Source: JAAXVQ01 sp964604705 (GTDB lineage: Bacteria; Oederibacteriota; JAAXVQ01). From it: 64,000 bases of DNA. The stretch is taken from contig CAZSAP010000005.1 in assembly GCA_964604705.1 (NCBI GenBank), positions 1-64,000 of the forward strand, in the 5' to 3' direction. Numbering within the stretch: the stretch's first letter is position 1; the number at the start of each line of letters is the position of its first letter. Positions 57,063 through 64,000 of this stretch are shown here, piece by piece. The translations under genes and the position numbers were made by a program. Below the pieces are notes generated by a model. That model had not been told where the DNA came from. It saw only the letters and a list, made by a program, of their open reading frames with translations, and made no database searches.

Positions 57063-60000
57063 ATGCGGCTTAAACGCGTATATGACTTGTCGTATTCATT
57101 CTTAATGATTGGTTTGGTCTGTACGGCCCTTGCGCTGTTTTCGACCGCATGGGCAGGAGATCCGGAAAAAGACAAAGCGGCTGACGAGAGTTGGCAAACT
57201 GCCGTGGATTCATTCTGTGCGGATCCACAAGATGAGTCCATCAGCGGATTATGGAAAGACTACACCCAGAAATATTCCTCATATCCTAATGCTCCACGCG
57301 CCATGTACATGGTTGGTGAAACATTTTTCCAGCAACGGTTTTATGATAAAGCCGATAAGGCCTTTGCGGAATTTTTGGATAAATATCCCAAAGAAACGTT
57401 CTCGCCTTCTGCACTTTATCGCCGAGGTGAATGCGCATACAATCAGAAAGATTATCTGGCTGCTTTAGAATTGTGGAAGATGTTTCTCGATAAGTACCCT
57501 GGGAACTACCTCACACCTGAAGCTCTTTACGGTCGGGTTATCTGTTTCATTGTTCGCGGAAAATGGAAAGATGCTTCAGCCACCATTGATCGACTTACCA
57601 ATCAATACCCATATTATCGAACTGAGAAAAAAGTTCGCATTCCGCTTGGTTTGGTCTATTACCACAACATGCAATATGCTCAAGCGCTACAATATTTTCA
57701 ATCCGTCGAAGGGGATTTAGCAACCTATTATGTTGGTAAATGCCAAGAGAATCTAGGGAAGTTTTTGCCGGCGGCCGCCTCCTATAAGGATGTTGTCCTT
57801 AAATACCCGGAATCTATTTATGTATTAGAAGCAGCTTATAGCAAGGCTGATTCATATTATAAAGGCAATAATTATTCCGTGGCCGTAAAGGAATTTGCCA
57901 GCTTTGTTAAAAATTACCCGCAATCGCAATATCGCCCCTTTGCCATGTACAAAATGGGTGTCTGCTATGTTAAACAAGAGGATTACATCAACGGATTGAA
58001 TACCTTTAATACGTTATTGACGGATGTTGAGAAATCCAATTTAGCCAGCTATGCGCTGTACATGAAGGGAGAGTGTCTGCGTTCGCTAAAGCGCCCAGCC
58101 GAAGCGATCGCAGCGTACGGTGAAGTTGTCTCACAGTATCCGAACTCGTACGTCTCCGGCAGCGCTAAATTTAAGCTGGGTTGGGTCTTGCTGCGTGACG
58201 GCAAGACCAAAGAAGCGGTGCAGACTTTCCGCGAGTTTCTTACGGTTTATCCGATTCACGAAGATGTTCAGTTGGCGACATACTTAATGGGGAACAGTTA
58301 TTTTAAACAAGAATTGTTCGGACAAGCCATCCCGATTTATCAAAGCATTTTGATGAAGTATAAGTACTCGGATATTTCAGATGCGGCCCTGGCCGCCTTG
58401 GAAATGTCCTTCTTCATTCCCAAACAGTATGAACAGATGATTTCCTCGACCCATTACATCTTAAAAGTGCTTGCTGCAAATTTTCCGCCGTCCAAGAGTA
58501 TGTGGCGGTCCTTGTCTTATTTTTATCTTGGCGAAGCGTATTACAACATGGGTATGCATCAGCAAGCGGTAAGTCAGTACAAAAAGATACTGGAGAATTT
58601 TTCGGATTCTCCGGTATTGGCCTGGTCAAAGCTGGGTTTGGCCTACAGCGCGTTTGAACTCAATGATTTTAATGTTTCGCGGAAGGCCGCACAGGAACTG
58701 ATCGACGATCCCGACTCCACGCCCAAGATGAAGACTGCGGCGACGCTTATGGTTGCCAATAGTTTATTCAATTCCAAGAAATACGAAGATGCCGTCTTTA
58801 AATACGAACAATTTGCCAAGCAAAATCCACAAGCACCTGAGGCTGGGGATGCGCTTTTTTATGCCGGTCAAGCATACTTCCAGTTGGAGTATTTTGCCAA
58901 TGCGATTGATGCGTGGAAAAAAGTGATTACGTTTTACAAAAAGAGTGAGAAGGCTCCGGAAGCAGCGTTCTTGATGGGCGATACTTTTTTTAAAGCACAA
59001 AAATACGATGAAGCGATTGCTGCGTTCCGTCTTTTGGAACAATGGCCCGAAGACATTAACCCTCATCGTAAAGACATTGATCTCCGTGTCGCTCAGTGCT
59101 ATTACAACGCCAAACAGGATGATAAAGCCATTGCCACCTACACCCGTTTCGTGGAACAACATCCGGATGATCCGAAAGTAAAAGATGCCATGGAAGGGAT
59201 TCAACTAAGCTATTATCGCAAAGGTGCTACTGCAGATGCGGTTAAGCCTTTGATGGAGTTTGTCAGCAAATTTCCGCGGAGTCGCCTGGCTATTGATGCC
59301 TTGTATCGAGTTGGCGAAATATACTATCAGGAAAAAAATATGGAACAGACCATCGCGACCTTCCAACAGCTGATTGCTGATTATCCTGAAAGTTCCATGT
59401 TGCCGAATGCACAGTATTACATTGCGGTTTGCTACGACGGGCTCAATCAAAAAGACAAAGCCATTGCCAATTACAAAGCCTTTATTCGTAACTTTCCAAC
59501 CCATGAGTTGGCAAACGACATTCGTTTTCGTCTTGCGACAGCTTTATTTATTAAAGAGGATTTCGAAGAGGCTATTCAGATTTACCAGAGTATCTTTGAT
59601 TTGGCTCCCAAATCCGATTATGCCCCCAATGCACTTTACAATATCGCTTTATGCTATAAGAAATTGAAACGCTGGAATGAAGCCATCAACATTTATACGC
59701 AGTTTTACAAGACGTACCCAGAGAATCCCAAAGCCAAAGAATGCATTGTGCAAATTGCAACCACCTACCGTGAAGAAAAACGTTATGCTGCCGCAATAAA
59801 GATTTGGCAAGAAATGGTAGATAATAAGGACTTCGCAGAGCAAAAAGGCGAATTAATGTACTCGATTGCCGACGCTTATCTCGAAATGGAAGATAAAGAG
59901 AGTACGGCAAAAGCGTTTGAAAATATGCGTGCTTTACAACCTAAAAATGATGTATATCGCTTAACGGCATTGGCGAAATTGGGGACACTTTATGAAGAGA

Positions 60001-60227
60001 TGCAGCGCTGGGGGAATGCCTATGCTATCTATCAAGATATGGCAACTTCTGGAGCAAAGCCAGAGTGGTCCCAGGCGGCACGCAGCCGTATGACGGTTAT
60101 TAAGTCCGATCACGGACCGGATGTTGAGGCGTTTTTAAAAGTCAACGGAGGCGTTCTGGCTCCGGAACCTCCTGCACCAGCTCCGGCTGAAACGTCTAAA
60201 CCCGCAGGAAAAGGCAAAGGGAAATAA
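57063..60227 (+). CDS. Large periplasmic TPR protein (YbgF/BamD-like repeats)
   Basis: 1054 aa. Signal peptide MRLKRVYDLSYSFLMIGL...FSTAWA, no lipobox Cys seen at the cleavage site. The rest is a continuous array of roughly 25 TPR units of the YbgF/BamD type (for example ALYRRGECAYNQKDYLAALELWKMF, AQYYIAVCYDGLNQKDKAIANY), ending in a Pro/Ala-rich basic tail (EPPAPAPAETSKPAGKGKGK). Such arrays scaffold envelope machines: CpoB with TolQRA, SprE/PorW in type IX secretion, GltE-like parts of gliding motors. It is followed by exbB, exbD, exbD and tonB genes, so it is probably part of that energised complex. ATG 57063 has AAAGGGG 8 nt upstream; TTG 57057 is less likely. Confidence 0.85.
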   Translation: MRLKRVYDLSYSFLMIGLVCTALALFSTAWAGDPEKDKAADESWQTAVDSFCADPQDESISGLWKDYTQKYSSYPNAPRAMYMVGETFFQQRFYDKADKAFAEFLDKYPKETFSPSALYRRGECAYNQKDYLAALELWKMFLDKYPGNYLTPEALYGRVICFIVRGKWKDASATIDRLTNQYPYYRTEKKVRIPLGLVYYHNMQYAQALQYFQSVEGDLATYYVGKCQENLGKFLPAAASYKDVVLKYPESIYVLEAAYSKADSYYKGNNYSVAVKEFASFVKNYPQSQYRPFAMYKMGVCYVKQEDYINGLNTFNTLLTDVEKSNLASYALYMKGECLRSLKRPAEAIAAYGEVVSQYPNSYVSGSAKFKLGWVLLRDGKTKEAVQTFREFLTVYPIHEDVQLATYLMGNSYFKQELFGQAIPIYQSILMKYKYSDISDAALAALEMSFFIPKQYEQMISSTHYILKVLAANFPPSKSMWRSLSYFYLGEAYYNMGMHQQAVSQYKKILENFSDSPVLAWSKLGLAYSAFELNDFNVSRKAAQELIDDPDSTPKMKTAATLMVANSLFNSKKYEDAVFKYEQFAKQNPQAPEAGDALFYAGQAYFQLEYFANAIDAWKKVITFYKKSEKAPEAAFLMGDTFFKAQKYDEAIAAFRLLEQWPEDINPHRKDIDLRVAQCYYNAKQDDKAIATYTRFVEQHPDDPKVKDAMEGIQLSYYRKGATADAVKPLMEFVSKFPRSRLAIDALYRVGEIYYQEKNMEQTIATFQQLIADYPESSMLPNAQYYIAVCYDGLNQKDKAIANYKAFIRNFPTHELANDIRFRLATALFIKEDFEEAIQIYQSIFDLAPKSDYAPNALYNIALCYKKLKRWNEAINIYTQFYKTYPENPKAKECIVQIATTYREEKRYAAAIKIWQEMVDNKDFAEQKGELMYSIADAYLEMEDKESTAKAFENMRALQPKNDVYRLTALAKLGTLYEEMQRWGNAYAIYQDMATSGAKPEWSQAARSRMTVIKSDHGPDVEAFLKVNGGVLAPEPPAPAPAETSKPAGKGKGK

Positions 60228-60308
60228 TGAATTGAGATGTAAACTTCTTCCAAAGAAGAAGCAAATGTTCGTGACGGAATGGGCCGTCGTAATGACAAGG
60301 AGGTTCGT

Positions 60309-60959
60309 ATGGAATTAGGAAATCTTGATTTTATTGAAATTTTTAGAAGTAGTTTTACTTTGATGATTTTGCTGGTGTGTTCCATTTTGGCCGTTGCGTT
60401 TATGGTTGAACGTTTTCTGTTCTATCGTCGTGCCAAAGTGGATTCGACCCGGTTTTTATCCAAAATTAAAATGTCGTTGGAAAACGATAATTTTCAAGAA
60501 GCCGTTACCTTCTGCGAACGTGATCACAGTGGTGTGGCTGCGGTGGTACGTGTTGGCTTGTTGAACCATAAGCTGCCGTATCATCAATTGCAGGAATTGA
60601 TGACCGCAACAAGAGAAGAAGAAAAGGTTAAGTTGGAACGGTATCTCGGTGTACTTGGAACCTTGGGCAATTCTTGCCCCTTTATTGGATTGTTCGGAAC
60701 CGTTGTGGGTATTATTAAAGCGTTTCATGACTTGGCTGCTTCTGGTTCTGGTGGCCCCACCGTCGTTGCGGCTGGTATCGCCGAAGCTTTGGTTGCTACA
60801 GCGGGTGGTCTAGCAGTAGCTATTCCTTGTGTTATGGTATTTAACTACTTGACGCGAAAAGTTAAAAACATGGATGTCGAGATGGAAGTTACCGCAAAAC
60901 GATTTTTAACTATTTTAACATCGCGTGGCGAAGAAACGGCTAAGCGTCGTTCTGCGTAA
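60309..60959 (+). CDS. exbB: ExbB/TolQ/MotA-family proton-channel subunit
   Basis: 216 aa. Three hydrophobic spans, the first at residues about 15-35, the others in the MotA_ExbB domain: GNSCPFIGLFGTVVGIIKAF and EALVATAGGLAVAIPCVMVF, which contain the conserved channel Thr residues. It forms the stator with ExbD/TolR to use the proton gradient. AAGGAGG lies 5 nt before ATG 60309. It could equally be called TolQ or AglR; with TonB downstream ExbB is the neutral choice. Confidence 0.92.
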   Translation: MELGNLDFIEIFRSSFTLMILLVCSILAVAFMVERFLFYRRAKVDSTRFLSKIKMSLENDNFQEAVTFCERDHSGVAAVVRVGLLNHKLPYHQLQELMTATREEEKVKLERYLGVLGTLGNSCPFIGLFGTVVGIIKAFHDLAASGSGGPTVVAAGIAEALVATAGGLAVAIPCVMVFNYLTRKVKNMDVEMEVTAKRFLTILTSRGEETAKRRSA

Positions 60960-60997
60960 CTCGGGTTCACCCCTGTAATCAGGAGGCGTAAAGCATT

Positions 60998-61447
60998 ATG
61001 AGCATGTCCAGTGGTGGAAAAGACGGTATCACAGACATCAACGTTACACCTTTGGTGGACGTTTCTCTGGTATTGGTTATTATTTTTATGGTGACGGCAC
61101 CCATGGTCATGCAAGCCGGGATTATTGTTGGCAGTAGTAAAGTGGATGCAGCTGAAGGTGAAGTTACCCAGAATGAATCGGTTGCTTTACGCCTCACAGC
61201 CAAAGCCATTTACTTAAACGATCAACCTGTCACGATGGCAGCCTTGCCTGCGATTTTAACCGCCAAGCTTAAGGTGAATAAGAAAAAAGTAGTTACCATC
61301 ACCTGCGACGATGATGTTAAGCATGGTGTCGTCGTTGAAACTTTGGATATTGCCAAGCAAAGTGGTGCTGAAGGCTTGTCGATTATGAAAAAGCCTGTTC
61401 CGGGTAAGCTGGATAAAAATTCAAAGAAGAAAAAGAAGAAAAAGTAA
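60998..61447 (+). CDS. exbD: ExbD/TolR-family protein, first copy
   Basis: 149 aa. Short cytoplasmic start, one span with the proton-carrying Asp21 in INVTPLVDVSLVLVIIFMV, and a periplasmic domain. The C-terminus ends in a run of Lys (KNSKKKKKKK), unusual for ExbD and absent in the second copy. AGGAGG lies 11 nt before ATG 60998. Confidence 0.92.
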   Translation: MSMSSGGKDGITDINVTPLVDVSLVLVIIFMVTAPMVMQAGIIVGSSKVDAAEGEVTQNESVALRLTAKAIYLNDQPVTMAALPAILTAKLKVNKKKVVTITCDDDVKHGVVVETLDIAKQSGAEGLSIMKKPVPGKLDKNSKKKKKKK

Positions 61448-61469
61448 GCTTTTTTGGAGGTGACGACTT

Positions 61470-61871
61470 ATGAGTATGGGCGGCAGCGATGGACCCATTA
61501 CAGAAATTAATGTAACTCCTCTCGTGGATGTTTCGTTGGTTTTGGTTATTATATTTATGGTTACAGCTCCTTTGTTCAGTCAACCAATTATGACGGTTGA
61601 GATTCCCAAAGCCATCACCGACGAAGGTAAAGAATCTGAAAATGTGACCATAACGATCAACCCTGAAGAAAAAATTGCTGTGAATGCTAAAGAAGTAACG
61701 GATGATGAATTTAAAGGTGAACTCAAACTGCAGTTGCAAAAGAGCAATGATAAAGTTGTGATTATACGTGCCGATAAGCTAACCAATCATGGAATCATTG
61801 TTGAAGCATTGGATTTAGCAAAGGAACTAGGCGCAAAAAGTTTGGTTTTTGCCACCGAGCATAAGAAATAA
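61470..61871 (+). CDS. exbD: ExbD/TolR-family protein, second copy
   Basis: 133 aa. Same N-terminal span with Asp20 in INVTPLVDVSLVLVIIFMV and a normal periplasmic domain (VVIIRADKLTNHGIIVEALDLAKELGAKS). GGAGGTGA precedes ATG 61470. Two ExbD-type genes after one ExbB-type gene recall AglRQS in Myxococcus and many TonB-type systems with heteromeric plugs. Confidence 0.92.
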   Translation: MSMGGSDGPITEINVTPLVDVSLVLVIIFMVTAPLFSQPIMTVEIPKAITDEGKESENVTITINPEEKIAVNAKEVTDDEFKGELKLQLQKSNDKVVIIRADKLTNHGIIVEALDLAKELGAKSLVFATEHKK

Positions 61872-61883
61872 TCGGGAGCCATC

Positions 61884-62906
61884 ATGGAATCTATTCGGAT
61901 TATCATTGATGAGGAAATGAAATTTGCGGGTGATTACGATGTCCCAGGCTTAACTGCGGGAGGCACGTTTTCACTAACCGTTCACGGTTTGATTTTTTTA
62001 ATCGCAATATTGCTTTCCAATCATCAGAAGAAAAGTGATGTGAAATTAACGGAAATTACCATGGTTGATCAGGTTATTCCTATACCTGAAGAAGAAGCAC
62101 CGCCACCGCCGCAACCTGTGGCACCTCCGAAAGAGAAAGATGTTTGGGACTTTCTCAAACAGGTCGTTCCGATTAAACAACAGCAATTGGCGCAAACATT
62201 ACCCGTAGAGCTTCCAAAAACTCAGAAACTTGAAATGGCGGAAATGCCAAAAGCTCTTGATTTAGGCGCCAAAAAAGACATGGATAAACCAAGCATGATG
62301 GATAAGCCTTTGGACCTGGTTGGCAAAAAATCTGTCGCAGTCCCTGCGGGCATGGATGTTAGTCCTCTGAAAATGCAGAAAAAAAATGAATCGTTGGCTA
62401 CGAGCAACCAGTTGCCAACCGGAATTCAGTTGGGCGCCAAGAGTAGCTTTTTGCCTGTGGCTCAGGCGCCCATAATGAACGCAAATCAGTTTGCACGACG
62501 TGCCAATTTAGATGCTCGCGGTGGTTCCTTGGCAGATATGCCCACGATTAAAAAGCCTGAAGAAAAGAAGAAAATGGATTTTGATACATCTTCTTTAAAA
62601 ATTGAACGCACAGGTAATACGTTTAAAATTATCGGCGCTCTCCAGAATCGTCCGATTATGGAAAAATATCTTCCGAAATATCCTCGCTGGGCAGAAGAAC
62701 AGGGACTTGAATGTAATGTTTCAATTCACTTTTTTGTTTTGCCCGATGGCAGCGTGAAGAACAACCTGTATGTGGAACAAAGTTCAGGGTACGCTGAAAT
62801 GGATAATTTGGCCATCAAAGCCTTGTCGGCATTTAAGTTTGCGCCTAAGAGCATAGGTGAAGAAGAAGAAGGCGTGGTTATTTTTTATTTCCGGCTATCG
62901 AGGTGA
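61884..62906 (+). CDS. TonB-family energy transducer
   Basis: 340 aa. One N-terminal span with the TonB-type Ser30-x3-His34 pair (FSLTVHGLIFLIAILL) that contacts ExbB/ExbD. A Pro-rich linker starts at EEEAPPPPQPVAPP and a long Lys/Met/Pro segment follows. The last 90 residues are a TonB_C domain (YLPKYPRWAEEQGLECNVSIHFFVLPDGSVKN...MDNLAIKALSAFKFAP). It carries inner-membrane energy to an outer-membrane partner, here possibly the PorV-like or OmpA-like proteins. Start ATG 61884 follows GGGAG. Confidence 0.88.
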   Translation: MESIRIIIDEEMKFAGDYDVPGLTAGGTFSLTVHGLIFLIAILLSNHQKKSDVKLTEITMVDQVIPIPEEEAPPPPQPVAPPKEKDVWDFLKQVVPIKQQQLAQTLPVELPKTQKLEMAEMPKALDLGAKKDMDKPSMMDKPLDLVGKKSVAVPAGMDVSPLKMQKKNESLATSNQLPTGIQLGAKSSFLPVAQAPIMNANQFARRANLDARGGSLADMPTIKKPEEKKKMDFDTSSLKIERTGNTFKIIGALQNRPIMEKYLPKYPRWAEEQGLECNVSIHFFVLPDGSVKNNLYVEQSSGYAEMDNLAIKALSAFKFAPKSIGEEEEGVVIFYFRLSR

Positions 62907-62910
62907 TCGC

Positions 62911-63840
62911 ATGACCAAGCGTATGTGGATGTGGGTTGGAATGATCGGACTTTATCTTTGTTTCGGTATCGCTGCTTGGAGTATGGCAGCGGATGAGACA
63001 GAAAAATCCGGTGAGACCAAGACCGAACAAGCGGGTTCGGACAAAGAAGTGGTTATTAAAGGTGAAAGCCGCTTGAAAGTTAAGGCGGAAAAACCAGAAT
63101 CGGATTTGAAATTCGATGTGGATGAAATTGCCGTACCGTATGTCAAAACAGAGGAATATGTTCTGGATGTTTCCCCTACGACCATGTCCAGTCCGGCGGT
63201 CTCTTTGGCGACGTATTTAAGTTCATCACAAACTGCGTCTCCGTTTGTTCAATTATTTAAAAAGCCGCCGATCATGACCCTGCGCCCCAAGTTCAAGAGC
63301 AAAGCAGGGATCGCAAGCTGGCGGTTGCGTGTTACCGACGGATCGGGAAATGTGTACAAAGATTTTTCCGGGAAGTCGTCTTTACCCGAAGAAATTGTAT
63401 GGGACGGGCACAACTCTGCAAATACAGAGATGGCGGATGTGGGTGTGTCGTACTCGTATATTTTTTCGGTTATGGATGAAGCCTCCAATCCCACCAGTCA
63501 GATGGGGCGTCCGGTTGTTTTGGAATCCCTGATTTATAACGAAGAAGGGTATACGGTTGCAAAAGTCTTAGTGGAAGCCCTCTTTGAAAAGAAGGAGCGG
63601 CGAACGCTTATGTCGCCCAAGGGCGAACTCTATTGCCGTGAAATCGCTGATCTGTTGACATCCCGACAGTCCTATCCATTGATCCTTGAGTGCTATGCTA
63701 AAGATGTGGATGCGGCTAATTCGAATGGTGAACTTATTCAAGAGTATTTGATGAATCGTTACTCGTTGCCGAAAGAAAAGTTTAAAATTGTTGGCAATAA
63801 ATCACGAGTTGAAAAAATTGTTTTCAAAATTAAATTATAA
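62911..63840 (+). CDS. Exported protein with FlgD-like Ig domain and degenerate OmpA-like end
   Basis: 309 aa. Signal peptide MTKRMWMWVGMIGLYLCFGIAAWSMA. A Lys/Glu-rich region follows, then an FlgD-like Ig unit at about residues 130-210 (WRLRVTDGSGNVYKDFSGKSSLPEEIVWDGHNS), of the same kind as in the PorV-like proteins. The C-terminal third (GELYCREIADLLTSRQSYPLILECYAKD...LIQEYLMNRYSL) follows the beta-alpha-beta pattern of OmpA-like domains but lacks the peptidoglycan-binding Arg motif. It is 4 nt after the tonB-like gene (ribosome site GAGGTGA overlapping its stop), so it likely belongs to the same complex. ATG 62911 is preferred over GTG 62857, which lies inside the previous gene. Confidence 0.78.
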   Translation: MTKRMWMWVGMIGLYLCFGIAAWSMAADETEKSGETKTEQAGSDKEVVIKGESRLKVKAEKPESDLKFDVDEIAVPYVKTEEYVLDVSPTTMSSPAVSLATYLSSSQTASPFVQLFKKPPIMTLRPKFKSKAGIASWRLRVTDGSGNVYKDFSGKSSLPEEIVWDGHNSANTEMADVGVSYSYIFSVMDEASNPTSQMGRPVVLESLIYNEEGYTVAKVLVEALFEKKERRTLMSPKGELYCREIADLLTSRQSYPLILECYAKDVDAANSNGELIQEYLMNRYSLPKEKFKIVGNKSRVEKIVFKIKL

Positions 63841-63848
63841 GGTATAAT
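63818..63848 (+). promoter_or_regulatory. Promoter for the FMN-riboswitch transcript
   Basis: Perfect -10 TATAAT at 63843-63848. Possible -35 TTGTTT at 63818-63823 (19-nt spacer) or TTTTCA at 63821-63826 (16 nt), inside the end of the preceding gene. Transcription would begin around 63855, just before the riboswitch. Confidence 0.55.
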
Positions 63849-63865
63849 AACAACATTATTGTTTT

Positions 63866-63983
63866 GCCTTCGGGGCGGGGTGAGAATCCCCACCGGCGGT
63901 ATAGCCCGCGACTCTGTCAGAAGGTGACAGACTGAACCGGTGTAATTCCGGTGCCGACCGTTAAAGTCGGGATGAAAGAAGGC
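63866..63983 (+). promoter_or_regulatory. FMN riboswitch (RFN element)
   Basis: The conserved RFN core is complete: GCCTTCGGGGCGGGGTG at the 5' side, CCCCACCGGCGGTATAGCCCGCGA, the variable hairpin CTGTCAG-AAGGTG-ACAG, GAACCGGTGTAATTCCGGTGCCGACCG, and the closing GGGATGAAAGAAGGC that pairs with the start. It senses FMN and normally turns off riboflavin synthesis or import genes. The regulated gene (probably rib operon or a riboflavin transporter) lies beyond the window; an ATG at 63988 may be its start. Confidence 0.97.
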
Positions 63984-64000
63984 TCGTATGCTTGTTGTGC

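Overview
The window looks like a chromosomal segment of an uncultured diderm (Gram-negative-type) bacterium from a poorly sampled phylum. Evidence for an outer membrane is the set of PorV/PorQ-like barrels, ExbB/ExbD/TonB genes, an OmpA-like C-terminus and many secreted proteins ending in a YPNP...WDGKN...G-Y type C-terminal domain (the FlgD-like / 'type A sorting'-like fold). The phylum cannot be fixed from this sequence; FCB-related or Elusimicrobiota/FCPU426-like lineages are a guess. One 100-N scaffold gap (45817-45916) lies inside a coding repeat.

Layout. (1) 1-16333: cell-envelope glycan and housekeeping block: a SPASM radical SAM protein on the minus strand; a four-domain methyltransferase/GT2/GT4/GT2 fusion; a GT2-TPR protein; a metallophosphoesterase overlapping an S66 LD-carboxypeptidase; two tandem paralogous mini membrane proteins of 35 and 39 aa; a GT-C membrane glycosyltransferase overlapping xerD; a tRNA nucleotidyltransferase/poly(A) polymerase-type gene; and a GT-C/TPR protein. 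(2) 16563-22031: a secreted Ig-like protein, a PorV-like protein with a C-terminal Ig domain, a HAMP membrane protein and a PorV-like barrel with an OmpA-like tail. (3) 22075-46800: four consecutive giant paralogues. Each has a signal peptide, 14 propeller-type repeats, a beta-sandwich and long Thr/Pro stalks; two also carry an unrecognised domain of about 400 aa plus DUF11, and one carries a long Ig/CBM-like array. All end in the same sorting-like domain. (4) 47036-55701: two AT-richer giant secreted proteins (NHL-like plus FG-GAP propeller; alternating Ig-like repeats) with the same type of tail. (5) 55746-63840: a second PorV-like protein with C-terminal Ig domain, a 1054-aa TPR protein, ExbB, two ExbD, TonB and an FlgD/OmpA-like protein in one tight run. 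(6) 63866-63983: an FMN riboswitch leading into a gene outside the window.

How the parts may fit (inference): the PorV-like barrels, the TPR/ExbB/ExbD/ExbD/TonB/OmpA-like envelope motor and at least seven substrates with a common C-terminal domain look like one surface-display system, comparable in concept to type IX secretion or to Agl/Glt gliding machinery but not identical to either. The Thr/Pro stalks are mucin-like, and the upstream glycosyltransferases are plausible candidates for decorating them. Regulatory sites found: two TTGACA-N17-TAAAAT promoters, a TTGTTT-N17-TATGAT promoter, perfect intrinsic terminators after genes at 34525, 46800 and 49582, a pseudoknot-capable leader at 20313-20375, and a 116-nt closed structured element at 12783-12898.
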